Positions 36,195 through 48,149 of a DNA stretch of 64,000 bases are shown here, piece by piece. Numbering within the stretch: the first letter of the stretch is position 1; each line of letters begins with the position of its first letter. The position numbers were made by a program, and so were the translations under genes. The notes below the pieces were generated by a model, which was not told where the DNA came from, searched no databases, and saw only the letters and a list, made by a program, of their open reading frames with translations. The DNA comes from Hansfordia pulvinata (taxonomy: Eukaryota; Ascomycota; Sordariomycetes; Xylariales), in assembly GCA_006538405.1 (NCBI GenBank), contig BJKQ01000009.1, forward strand, positions 1,498,001-1,562,000, written 5' to 3'.

Positions 36195-37845
36195 ATGGCT
36201 ACCAGATCGCCCGCCGAGGATCTGGCCTACGGCGAACGCTGGGACAGAGACCGCTTCATGATGGAGCGCGAGCGCGGCCGGGACGACTTCTACGCCCGCG
36301 GACCGTCCGACCGGGACCTGGAAATCTCCATCCACGACAAATACCAGCGACGCCCTTCTTCCCGCCCTGCTTGGGACACTGAATCTTCCCGGGAACGGAG
36401 ACTTTTCGACGACGAGCCTCGTCGCAGCAATCGCCGTGTTGTCATTGATACCGATTTCGAGCGCGAGTATCGCGACGCCTCGCCGCCCCCCGACCCGCAA
36501 CCATGATCCGGCGACAATCCTCTCTCGACACCTTCGACCGACGCCCCGCGCCGCGATTTTGGGAACGAGGAGAAGAAGAATACGGCCCCCTGCGCGACGA
36601 GGAGACTACCGCCCAGACCCGTACGAGCCCATTCCACTTCCGCGGTCGAGGGGTCTGCCCCCGCCGCGGGTTTACGGGGAGCGCGATGACTACGATGAGA
36701 TTAAGATAGCAGAACCTGACCGCTTCGGCAACGAGAACTACTACAGGTACCCCCAGGTCATTCGCGAGAGAGAAATCTCCCGGTCGAGGCGTCGCAACCC
36801 TAGCGTGTCCAAGTCGCACAGCCGCAGCGCGCGGAGCGGCTCGCGCACCTCCGTCTCTAGTAGCAGCTCCAGCAGCGGCGACAGTGGCGGCACCACCGTC
36901 ACTGTCAAGAGCTCCAAGAGCGTCAAGACTAACAAAACCAGCAAGAGCGAGTACCCCAAGAAGGGAAAGACGAGAATTCCCCTCAAGCTGGTGTCCAAGC
37001 GCGCCATCATCGACCTGGGCTACCCGTTTGTCGAAGAGGTTAGTGCCCGCTCAAATCTGCGTCATGTTTCTGAAGCCACGCTGACGCCCGCGGAACAGGA
37101 GAAAGTGATCGTCATCCAGAAAGCTCTGGGCCAAGACAACATTGACGACCTCCTCAAGCTTAGCGAGGACTACAAGAAGGCGGAGAACGAGGTCCATGCA
37201 GCCCGTTCCTCCGCAGGCAACGTCGTCGAGGAGCGCAAAGAGGAGACTTTCACGATCCCACCGAAAGCGCCCTCTGTGCACCCCTCGCACCACACGGCTC
37301 ACCACAGCGTTCACCACGCGCCTGTCGTGCACCACCCGAGTCACGGGCAGCCGCTCTCCACACATGAGGTACGGGAAATCCACACCAGAGTTCGCTCTCC
37401 GTCGCCATCGTCGCTTTCGTACACGACCCGAAGCTCGCGCAGCGGCCGCAGCTACTCCACTTCCACCACCTCCCGCACGCCATACATTGTCGACGCCTAT
37501 CCCCGGGACTACAGCACTACGGAGACGTCGGTTGGGCCCCTGTCGCTGGTCAGCGAAAGGCACCGCAGTGAAAGGGAGATCAAGTACGAGATTGAACGCC
37601 TCGAATCAGAGCGCGATGTGATCAGGCGGGAGAAGCACCGCAACCACCACCACCACCACCATCGCCATCGCAGCTACAGTCACAGCCCACACCACGACGA
37701 GCTGGTTCATGCCGAGCGCTTGCCATCTGGAGAGCTGGTGGTATACGAGGATAAGCTGGAGAAGGTGGAGGAGCCGCGTCGCGGGCTGCGCGTGGAGAAG
37801 GACAAGAAAGGTAGGATGTCCATCAGCGTCCCCAAGTACAGGTGA
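36195..37845 (+). CDS. DUF8035-type fungal protein, function unknown (two frame breaks)
   Basis: Long, highly charged, disordered protein with one conserved block. The N-terminus (MATRSPAEDLAYGERWDRDR) and middle are rich in Arg, Asp, Ser and Pro, with Ser/Arg tracts near 36780-36880. The conserved block is GKTRIPLKLVSKRAIIDLGY followed, after an in-frame 60-base intron (37039-37098), by VIVIQKALGQDNIDDLLKLS; this matches the fungal DUF8035 region as I remember it. A His-rich stretch and a C-terminal helix ending ISVPKYR follow. Two breaks, in CCCCCC at 36486-36491 and CCCCC at 36586-36590, each need one extra base; the repaired length is 530 residues. A splice from 37840 to GCCCCCC at 37904 could extend the end but is not preferred. 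No enzymatic function can be assigned. Confidence 0.68.
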
Positions 37846-38868
37846 AGGTGCGCTTTTCTACCTCGAACCATGATGGGCAGACTTGCTAATACGCTATTCT
37901 GTAGGCCCCCCGCCAGCCATCATGAGAGCGATGCTCGCGACTTTGACGTGAGCTGCCACTTGGGCAGCATCGTGTGTTTCAAGTCGCGGCATCCTATTCG
38001 TGTGTATCGCCTTCGTCTTGTATTATGTTGTAGCGAGAGGGTTTGAAGGGTTTGCTTTGAGAATCAGGCTCAGATTCCACACAATACCAAAGGCGCTTAA
38101 AAGCGTTGGCGTTATCGCTATAGGCATGGGTATGCCGGGCCGGCCTGTGGATCCGTACGCGGACAGGATCGCGTCTGGTCGAAGATGAACGGTGTTTTGG
38201 GGAAGGCGCCCTTGAGTGCCGGTTCTTATATATATTCTTCTCGGGGGTGTCAGGGTTTCTTTTTATTCTTAGACTGATACCACAATTCATGACTACCTAC
38301 TTTCAAGTTTCGACTCTGCTAAATATATTGCAGTGAAACTACTGAAACTACTATGACCTCCTATACCTGGAGGTGGTCGCCTGTGAGGATGTTAGTTCTG
38401 TCGTACTGAACGACGCAGTCAGATAGATACGTGGCTCAAACTGTGCTGTTTCTCTCAGGAGCAGCTATATTTGCTTCAGTAGGGATAGAGTCTCATGGCA
38501 GAGAGGTGCGTACGGTGTGCGGCCGACACTCGACCTTGGGCGAATGTGAATGTGGCCGAGCAGTGCGAACAGTTCTTGGTTTGGCTTTGCGCCTCCCCAT
38601 TCAGGGTATCGACACACGTCCTGGGAGCTGGAGCGGGTGCTGGCCACTTTACACATTCTTCTCGACTCGCACGTGGCTGGAAGCGTAGGCCTCTGAGAAG
38701 ACGTTATGGTATTACTATTTTCAGAATGGGGGCCCAGCCCAAATAAAGTAGGAACTATGTGCACATGTTGGGTGGGAAGATTGGCTTCGAGCGGGCATCC
38801 GCCAGTCAAATCCAGAAACACTTTTTTCTTCTCACGACCACACCCCGGGCTGACGAACGATCGCAAAA
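37846..38868. other. Intergenic region, convergent 3' ends
   Basis: About 1 kb between the DUF8035 gene and the esterase, both ending here. AT-rich around 38220-38340. No gene called. Confidence 0.55.
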
Positions 38869-40554
38869 TCAGCAGACGTTCGGGCCCGCGCCGAGGCTCT
38901 GCGAGACGAGCTCGCCCAGCACCTCGTGCATCGGGTACGTGGGGTGCAGGTTGTTGAGCCAGAAGTACTCGTTGACGCGGACGCCGCAACTCTCGATGAG
39001 GGTGTCGCGCTCGCCGGTGCCTCCGTGTGTCCGGTGAAGTGTCAGTATGATATGAGGCTTTGGAGCGGGTGTATAATAGGAGAGAGCAGAGTGACGTGAG
39101 TAGGATCATGGAGTGAAGGGAACGTGGCTCGAGCCGAGGTTGCGGTGTGGAAGAAGGGATTTCGGCGCTCAGCAATGAAAAATAAATAGGGGGGTGGGGG
39201 GGCGCAAAACTCACGTCCCATAGTCGGGGCAGTACGCCGTCGTGTTCTTGATGCCGGCCGTCTGCGGGTAGGCGTCCGGGTCGTCGAGGGCCCTGGTGAA
39301 GGCGTGGTAGGCGTCGACGACCCAGACGTTGGCGCCGCTCCCGTCATCGTCCCCCGCGCCGCCGCCGCCGCTGCTCTTCCGCTAGCCCGCGGCCAGGTCC
39401 AGGACACGCCGGTTCCAGTCGGCCGTCAGGCCGGCCAGCTGCACCCTGGCCTCGTCGGGGCTGCTGGCGGCGGCGGCGTCGTCGTCGTCGTCCTGCTACT
39501 GCTGCCGCTGCTCCCGCTCCGCGGCGGCGGGGACGCGGTCGGCCGGCGGCGCCGTCAGGATGGCCAGGTTGCGGGCGCCGGCGGCGCGGAGCTCGTCGGC
39601 GGCCGAGGCGTAAGACTCGAAGATGCTGGTCATGAGCGAGTCTGTCGTGTTGTTGTTGTTCTTGTCGTCGTCGTCACCCGGCGGCGAGGGGGCTGATGAG
39701 CTGCCTTCTTGTTGTTGTTGTTGCTGCGACTGCGACTGCGACTGGTTCTGTTTGCGTACCCCGATGACGTCGTTGAGCCCGACCCAGAGTATGAATACCG
39801 AGTCCTCGGCCTTCCACAGCGGGGCGTCGTCGGGCGCCGCGGCCGGGCTGCTGTCTTCCCCGACGCGTAGTAGTAGGCCTTCTTCCAGTCCGTCCTGATC
39901 TGGTCGCCGACGGAGCGCGTCGTGGCCCTGTTGGCGGGCGGCACCAGCGCCGAGTCGACGGTGGCGCCGCCCGAGGCCAGGTCGTACGTGCGCAGCTGCG
40001 CCGACGCGTTGTACGTCAGGGTCAGGTACTCGGCCCAGTTCCACCACCCGGACGACGTGTTGGTGCCGGGCGCCGCCGGGTTGCCCAGCGGGTTGGCGGC
40101 CGAGGGGGCAGACTTGGTGTAGTCGAAGCCTGTGTGTGCGGTCTCTTTTTGTCAAATTTTTGCAATGTTAAGCAGATCGTCTGGGAGGAAGTGATGGGAG
40201 AAGGGGAGCGCGGCGGGCTGGCTGGGGTCATGTGTCGTCCTGAGGAGAGGGAGGACAGTGGTGACAAGGCGGGTTGGGGCGTACCGGTATTGGTGTAGCT
40301 GTCGCCACTGCAGCAGGTGTCTGGTCAGTCTCGCGCGCGCACACACACACACACAAACACATGGAAATAGAAGCTCTTCGGGGGAGTGGCGCGGCAGCTT
40401 ACAAGATGAAGGCGTGCTTGATGTCCTGCCAGCCGGTCCACGCCGACGTCGGCGTGCACGTCTTGTTCTCGGGCGTGGGCGAATCTTCCGCCGCCGCCGC
40501 CGCCGCCGCCGCCGACAGGGCGGAGAACGCGGTGAACAAGTCTCGGGAGAGCAT
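38869..40554 (-). pseudogene. Secreted GDSL/CE16-type esterase, damaged
   Basis: SGNH-fold esterase like fungal carbohydrate esterase 16 enzymes, which remove acetyl groups from plant polysaccharide fragments. Starts at 40554 with a signal-peptide-like Ala-rich segment. After an intron comes the nucleophile block FGDSYTNTGF, then WWNWAEYL, the third block VFILWVGLND, and near the end EYFWLNNLHPTYPMH with the catalytic His. Lesions: a frame break at the CCCC run 39858-39861 (one base missing); in-frame TAG codons at about 39493-39495 and 39381-39383; and the last intron (donor near 39214) does not join the final exon in phase. Both TAGs would be CAG after a single T-to-C change. The first lesion matches the homopolymer errors seen elsewhere, but the stops do not. 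Either a real pseudogene or a poorly sequenced copy. Confidence 0.7.
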
Positions 40555-42030
40555 CACGGCCAGGCTTCAAGGGGGCGCGTTCTACCCCCGACGGAGAGTC
40601 TCATGATACAGGCCAGAAGGTGCGGTATGGCGGACTGGTCTTTATAATGCTGTTTAGTCGCGGCACGCGTGGCCCCTATAGCGTCTGTGGTGGGTCTTTG
40701 GCCGGCGTGAACCTCCTGGAGAGACAGTCGATGCGCCCGCTTCCAACATCAGGATGGGATGGCCGTTGCGGATCTCAATCAACTCCCTTTTTAGAGACCG
40801 CCGGACATGCTGCTGATAATCGCACATCTAAAACGTGGACTGTACATATGTATGTATAGGTAAGGTAGCTGGCTGCCCCAGTCATCTTGCCCTTCTCCCC
40901 CTCAAGCTGCAGCAACTACTGTCACCGCTGCTCTAAAGACGTACGGACCGAGCACGCGACTTGAAGCGCCAGGTTTGCAAATCCCAAATATCATGAAATC
41001 GTTCGATGCCGGGAGAGGGGTGGGGGGGGGGGGGGGGGGGGTTGGGGGGGCCACGTCAGGATACAACCAACCACCACCCTATGCGCTCCGGGTTGCCCGA
41101 CGTTGAAGCTTGCGGCGCACAAACCCCATGAATCCACCCCAGAAGAGATGGACGCCGGGGAACGGAGCCGCGCCCCTGTCCGCGCCTCCGCCCTCGTCTC
41201 ATTATAAGGGGACCTCCGTGGTTGCCGGCATCCTCTCTACTGTGGAGTGGACCTTTCGATGGCTACCCCGGCTGGCGACACACTTGCGCATGTCCTTGCC
41301 TGCTCCCCAGGGGCAGGGAGACTTGCTCGAGGAACCCCTCGTCCATTATCACTGTCACTAAGTTAGCTTACTAACAACTAGCGTATAGGTTGCTCGCGAA
41401 GGATCTCTCTCTAAGCAACCCACGTCGGGTTATAAACCCTCACAGATGCCCAAACACGTGCGCTTCTCCGGCCCAGTCTGCATGCTGCATGTGGATGGAG
41501 GTCCATCGACGGAAGCCAGCACGACCTTGACTCAGCACGTCCTAGAGAAACGTAACGCGTTTGCGTTCCTGGATCATCAGTACCAGTACAGGATCCACGC
41601 TACCGACAGCTGTGAGTCCAGGAAGCCTGGTCTGTCGGTCTTTGCGACTCGTCAGGTCACTTCGGGTTCATCAAATGTGCACACCATTTTGAAGGCCCTG
41701 TTTCGCCGCTCAAGCCCGCTGCTATGACATCTCCGCAAGAGTGGCACAATGGACACCGACGCACACACGTCTCAAACCATATACATTGTGAATTGATACT
41801 CGAAGCCGCCGCTGCCCCGAAGACGTATATATACATTCCGCTTCGTGCCGTGATAGGAAAGTCGTGATGCAGCCTGGAATCTAGGTAAAGCTACGGTCGA
41901 TGGGTCCGCAGAGCATCGTAAGGATCGGTGAGCAGGCAGCCACTTCGAGCCAGACCTGGTTTACAACACCCAGCTCAGGTCAAAGTGGTCGTCCCAGAAT
42001 CGCTCCACCTTCCCAGTCACCTGAGCGAGC
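40555..42030. other. Intergenic region
   Basis: About 1.5 kb. A 20-base G run at 41022-41041 and a TATA-like region near 41210. A 93-codon open frame at 41446-41727 (+) has no recognisable features. Confidence 0.55.
41022..41041. repeat. Homopolymer of 20 G
   Basis: Uninterrupted G run followed by GTT and seven more G. Intergenic. Confidence 0.85.
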
Positions 42031-45000
42031 CTAACGGCCAGTGGTGGCAAAGGCAGACTTGACATCGGCACGTGGCCACTCAAACAGCACGTCTCCGCTG
42101 TACACAGTGGTCGTGATGGTGGAGATGCGCACCTCGACATCGCCGTAGAACTTCTCGCACTCGCGCAGCACGCGATTCACCAGCCCGCGACTAACGTGAT
42201 GATGATGCTGCGACGGCTCGTCGGCGTCGCTGGTAAAGTGTTTCTCCACACGCTTGCGCAGGGCCTCGACGCCCTTGCGAATCTCCTTGGCGTCGTATGC
42301 CGCCAAGACCTTGTTGAAGGTGGGCTTGGCGTTGGAGGGTTGGGATGCGACGGCAGTGGGAGTCTTGCCGGAAGCAAGCTGTGCCTCGATGTTTTCGAGA
42401 TACTCAAGCAGCTTGCCGAGAGGTCTGCGCATGACGGCACCGATGTAGAGGTCCATGTGCTCCGCCATCTCGTCGACGGCGTTCTGCTTCCACTCCTCGA
42501 GCACTTCCAGCCCCCTAGTGTCAACCTCCTCCACAAAGTGGTTCATGTTCTCAATCAGCAGGATATGATAGTTGAGCGCCTCTTTGTCCTCGGGGTCCGC
42601 TCCGTTGTGCGTCAGGGTGGCGGGATTCTCGCGCGCAATGACCTTGAGCGAGTCGAACATGGAACGAATGATGCGCTCATACTCTCTGTCCACCGTACGC
42701 CTTACGGAAGAGGTCTCATCGGTGCCCGCTAGCATGTTCTCCACCGCGGAGGAGAAGTTGGGGAAAATGCGGAAGAAGGAGATGACTCCCTTGCGCTTCT
42801 TGATCTTAACCTTGATGTCCTCGATGGCGCGGATCTGCTCCTCGACAAATTTCGTGAAACGGTGTTCCAGGGAGCTGTGGATTTTGTGAAGGACGTTATT
42901 TAAAAAGTCCTGGTTGGACTGCGTCATCTCCACATGCTTGCGCTCCAGGGCAGCCAGTACACCCACACCTTGCCTGATAGGGGTCAGCAAAGTCCAGTAG
43001 GGAGGGGCCTGGTGCGTATACTTACAGTGGATCTTGCGACAAGACCCAGTCGACACTGTTCTGCAATTCTTGTTCCAGGAAAGTGAAGATCATCTCCATG
43101 GCACGAGTGATCCTCCTAGCAAGGTCACGATCAGGCTCCATGAGCCTATGCCGTTTCAAATCCCCCACGCGGCGGTTCTGTGGTCGTGCGGCCGCGACCA
43201 GATCAGGAAAGTCGGATGTTTCAAGGGTTGTCGCGTGGAAGAAGTCAGTGATGAAGTTTTGCTCCATCTCGACAAGCGGCAGGAGGTCGTCGGCAATGGC
43301 AACGAAAACCTCGTAAGGCAGAATCCGGCCGTCCGAGGTCTTGTCGACCTTGGCCTTGGCGCCCTCACCAAGGGGAGACCGCAGGTTCCTAGCTAGAGTC
43401 TGGCTTCGCTTAACAGTGAGCTTCCTAGCAGTGGCCATGGTGCTCTGTTCTTGCTTCTCCACCTGGGACGTGAAGAGAAGATCCTGCTCGTCTCCGGCAG
43501 GTTTTCGGGCATTCTTCTTCCAGCTGTCGAGAATGAACTTGAACTCGGACTTGTAGAGAGGCAGATTCCGCTCCTGGTATACCTGCAATAACTGGCTCCA
43601 GCCATCGACGTCTGCCTCGCGGGCATAAAGAATCAAGGGGCTGTACTTGTAGAGACCCTCGCGGCCGATGTCGTGATGGCGGGGGTCGACCTTCTTGGAC
43701 AAGGCGCTGTCCAGTACAGTCTTGACGTCTCTTGCAGCTTTGTCAAACTGTTGAGCCATGAAGCCTTGCAGTCTCTGCAAGAACATGGCGCTCTCGGTAC
43801 GATACATTTCCTTCTTCTCGTTGACGATGCGCATCCTTCCGTAGTCCGTGTTCAGACCGCTTTGGTTCTCGGTAGCTGTCGTGTCCTCGCTCTTTCTGGA
43901 GTCGGACCCAGACGTGGAAGAGTCAATCTTCAGCATGGCCCTGTACAGCGTGACGAGAGCCTGCTCGATCTCCTCGACGCCCAAGGACGAGTCGAGGGGT
44001 GAGTTGCTCAGCGCCTGCAGATCCCGCCTTGTGATGGCACAAGTATCGAGCAGAGACTCGACCTCCTTGTGTAGCAGCTTTTGATTTGCGGCTTGCACCT
44101 GCAGACCCTGCCCCTGAGCCTCGATGTATGCAATGTCATCTGACAGCGTCTGCGGAAGTTGTTAGCGGGCAGAGCAGGTAAAGGAGGAATGCTACTCACA
44201 GAAAGTTCCACAGTGTACAGTGTGAGCAGGTTGTCGAGCTCTTCGCACTCTGTGATGGCCACGTCGAGGCCCTTTTTGATGGCTTCAACGCGTTCGTCTT
44301 CCTCCTGGAACCTGGCGACCCAGCCACCTGCCTGCGCCTTGTTGAGCTCGCGGTCGATCTCCGACTTCATGTCATCCACATGACAGCTCCGCATCTTATC
44401 TCCCGGGACCCAACTCAGGTGATCCAACCACCCTACGAATTGAGGGGTAGTGTCGGCAAGGATGCTGGTATCAACACCAAGTGCAGCCAAATACCTCGCA
44501 TCGTTGCTCGTGACGACGGGGCGCTGGGGCTCCTCTGGCTTCTTGGCGAGCTCAGCACTCCTACGCTGATTCTCCTTGACCGATGCCTGCATGCTGGTGG
44601 GTCTGCTAGAGTTTGTGACCGTGACTTTGACTTCAGGAACAGATGTCCGGTGGCTGTTGGCTGGTTCCTTATTCTGGGACTCTGGCTCCGGGGTCTTTTC
44701 GGGTTCCACGACCTTTGGAGGCTCTGGTTTGGGCTGGGGGCGAGGCGGCGCTGGGACGACTGAGGTCATCCCATCTGGACCATCGGCACCCTTGTTCTTC
44801 AGCTCACGTAGACGCTCGCCAGCTCCCCCCGGGCGAGGCTTGAAAGCATTGACAGCGTTCGCGGCTTTCCATAGGCTGCCCGCGAGGTCCTTCTGGGATT
44901 TCTTCCCTTTAATCATTGGACCCAGCCCGGGTCGGCTTTCGTCTTCATCGGCCGCGGATTCTTGAGGCTCAGGTGGGGGGTCTTTCTGGAACCTCCTCGA

Positions 45001-46724
45001 CTTGATCATAGGCCCAAGTCCCGGTCGAGTCTCCTCGTCCTCCGCTTCCGCGGGTTTGGTTTCCTCAAGCTTGGGTGGGTCTTCCGTGATTGGCGTAGAG
45101 GGAGCACTGATAAAAGGAGTGCCGTTTGCGCTCGAATGAGCCTCCGGGGCCGCGAGCGGCTCGAGAGGAGGGGTTTCAACGGACGCTGTGACAGGCGGGC
45201 CGATTTTGGGAGGCGGCGTCGCCCTCGAGGCCTCGGCGTTGAAGCGTCTGGCAGCAGAATCCTTCCCAGGCGAGGAGCGTTCTGAGCTCCGCGGAGGCGG
45301 CTCGCGAGGCTGCGATTGCTCGCGACGACCGCCTGGGCTGACAAGAGGCGCGGGCACCAGATCACTGTCTGCGCCGATAGAACGGGTCGGATCCATGGGT
45401 GGCCGCCTCCGATCAGGAAGATCTACCTGGGGCGGAGTACGGGTGCGGTCGACCGGCGAAGAAACGCCCGGAGACATCTTTTCGAAAGCACCCGGAGGCG
45501 GGATGGGAGCTCGGGCACGAGGCGGCCTGCTTCCAGCTGACTCGTCGCCCCCACGGGAGGGCGGGGGCCGACTACCCGAGTCATCGGGCCGGGGCCGCGG
45601 GGGTGGTCGGCTGCCGCTTCTCGAGTCCCCACCGCGGGATCTAGGCGGGATACTTCCCGAATCGTCGGCTCGTGGCCGTATTGGCATAGATGGAGCGTCC
45701 TCGCTTCTCGCAGCTGCATATGAGGCGGCCAGCGAGTCCTGGCTCTTGTTGCCGGGATTGAGCCTCCGAAGGGGGCGGGTTGGCTCCCTGGCTGGCTGCC
45801 CGGACGGCTGGAGCTTCCGCTAGGAGCAGGGGACGTAGAACCGTTCGGGTGAGGCCCTCTAACGGGAGAAGACCCGGGCTGGTATGGCTTGATGTTGCTG
45901 GCGGCAAGGCTGATCTGGGAAGACGAGGCTGCAGATCTTGGAGGCGGCAGAGAATCGGAAGAGGGGGGTTTCTGGGGAGCGCCAGTGGACAGAGACGGTC
46001 GTGGGGGCGGGAGACCATTATGGTGGTGTGGTGGCGGCTGTTGCTGCTGTGGCGGAGGCGGTCTTCGCGACCCAAGAACCTGCTCGAGTTCACGGGAGTC
46101 GAAGCCTCGGAGTTCGGGCGTGTTGCCGCCTGTGTATTTGCCAAAGATTTTGATGAGGGAGGCAATGAAGAATTTCTTTTCCTTGTCCGTCTGAGCTTGC
46201 CAGTAATAGGGCTTGCCGATGTTCACGAGAAAGCCCGTTTCACCAGCCCATTCCTGGTGCTGAGGGTCGGACGAAGAGCCGGGCTGAGGACTGTTGCCGG
46301 TATAGGACTCAATGCCGGACAGGTCGTGGAGGTCCCAGGTTTTGCCGATTGAGAAGGAGCCATTGGAGTTCTCCTTGGACTTGTGCATACGGACGCGGCC
46401 GGACTTTCGGACAGCAACAATGATGATACGGGGCTTCTCGGCGGGCGTATTCCGGATGTCCGGCGGAGGGGGTGGGTGGGATGAGTGGAGAACTCGATGA
46501 TGCGGATGTGCGTGATGTAGGTCTCGAGGACTGCGAGAAAGCGGTCAGTCTAGATATCCAATGGCCAGTTGGCAATTCCAAGGCTTGTGGCGGGGTGGAG
46601 GTCGTGACATACGGGAGCCGTCTACGTCCTTCTTGCCAAAGCAGCTGTCGATGATGCGCTTCTTCTCATCCTCGAAGCGCTCGGCGCGGCTGTAGTCGCG
46701 GGCGCCATTTTGCCGCGGATCCAT
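42031..46724 (-). CDS. SEC3: Exocyst complex component Sec3 (two frame breaks)
   Basis: Subunit of the exocyst, which tethers secretory vesicles at growth sites; Sec3 binds PI(4,5)P2 and Rho/Cdc42 GTPases at the hyphal tip membrane. Exons: 46724-46613, 46530-44200, 44149-43026, 42973-42031, giving 1503 residues after repair. The N-terminal PH-like lipid-binding domain holds YITHIRIIEF, PRIIIVAVRKSGRVRMHK, WDLHDLSGIE and FFIASLIKIFGKYTGG. A long Pro/Ser-rich linker follows, containing a repeated segment, RPGLGPMIK, twice about 35 residues apart. Then a coiled coil and the all-helical C-terminal domain (for example LRKRVEKHF and CEKFYGDVEVRI). Breaks are at GGGGG 46468-46472 and GGGGG 45771-45775; each is resolved by one base. 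Essential or nearly so in fungi. The start at 46724 fits the conserved AERFEDEKKRIIDSCFGKKD. Confidence 0.93.
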
Positions 46725-48149
46725 GATGCGCGGTTGGCGGCAGGTGTGCTCTGGCCGGGGAGGGTCGATATGGTCTGACGCGAGGCAGAGCTCCAACTCA
46801 TGAACGGGGCTGTGGCAGGTGAGATGCGGAAAGGGATCGCAAGAGCATCTTCGGCGCCGTCGGGGAAGATGCCAGCCAACGCGGCGGGTGTAGGCGGGGC
46901 GGGGGCGGCAGTGGTGGGAGGATGGTCGTCGCAGGCGTTGTCGCGTCTTCTTCGTTCTTGTCTTGCGTGTCGTCGTTTTTGTCGTTGTCGTAAGCGTCGT
47001 AGTCCCGGTCGCGGTCGTTATCGTGAGTAATGCAGTCGGCGGCCAGGGGGTTTGTCTTGAGGGCCAGTGGGAGATGGACCAACTGTGCGTTAGGCGTCCG
47101 AGCGGGTACCAACCGGGTCGAAGCGGGCCAGCTGGGAAAGCCTTGATCGCACGGGATAGCTGGAGGCAGAGGGCGTCGGGCTCGGCGTCGAGGCGGTCAC
47201 CAACAAGGGCCTCGTGGGAGCTCGGCTTGGGCAAGATTCTGGCAGTCGAGACGGGCGGCGAGGTGGGTGGAATGAAGGATGAATGGCCCCGATCTCATCA
47301 ATGGCTCCACACAAGCCCGCGCCCTCGACGTCGACGTGCCCCCCCTTCCCGGTATGCGTGAGTACTGTCTCGCAGTAGCCTGGCGGGAGAGTACCCAGAA
47401 GCTACGGGCTGCCGAGCTGCAGGCAAGCAAGGGGGAGGTACATTGAGCTACGCGTAGCGCCTGGCCCCTCTCAAGTTCCGCAGCGCAATCCAGCAGGGCG
47501 AGCTTCCCTTAGCTCATGGATACTTGTAGTGTCTCGTACCGAGGGCGCGCCTGCCATCTGGGACAATGGAACGGCATTTTGCATACATACAAGCACGACA
47601 GAGTATACCGACGGGCGTAGATGGACTGTTTCGAAGTAAGGCAATCGAATACTCGTGCGCCCAAGCCGCGACAGACATTCGTTCACTGGTACAGGGCTTG
47701 GGTCATGTACTTTTCCGTACTCTCATGAGACACGCAAATGTTAGATTTCCCCTGTTCTTAAATGTCCCGGCGAACAGCCATTTGCTCCGCGATCAGGGTC
47801 CCAAACACCACATCTCAGGCTCACATCAAACCTCGAGCGTCTCAGCCGTTGTCCACGAAAGCACGGGTCAATGGTGGCGTCTATGAGCATATGGCATGAA
47901 GACTGTCACCCGCTCCCCGAGAGCTTGCATGTGAGCTCTGGATGAAAAAGTCACCAATTTCCGATTTGGGTAGGCAATACAATGACGTTATAGTTATGTA
48001 GGTGGAGGGACATGCGAGACTTTTTTGGTAAGCAGCCCACGCCTTTAAAAAGTCGGTCTCTAGCCTATAAAGGGCCTTGATCGTAATTATAAGCGCGGCC
48101 TTCCCGTGCACCCCTACCTCTTACACATACACACGCACGAGAGCAGCCG
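46725..48149. other. Intergenic region
   Basis: About 1.4 kb: upstream region of SEC3 and 3' flank of the aminopeptidase. The SEC3 frame stays open upstream to 47234, but that product is low-complexity (Thr/Lys-rich around 46950-47010) and does not look like coding sequence. Confidence 0.55.

Noticed and set aside
37846..38038. Splice extension of the DUF8035 protein (37840 to 37904)
   Set aside because: Splice signals are acceptable, but the added tail is not conserved-looking and the ISVPKYR end fits the family.
46725..47234. Upstream extension of SEC3
   Set aside because: Low-complexity Thr/Lys/Arg product; the conserved Sec3 N-terminus fits the ATG at 46724.
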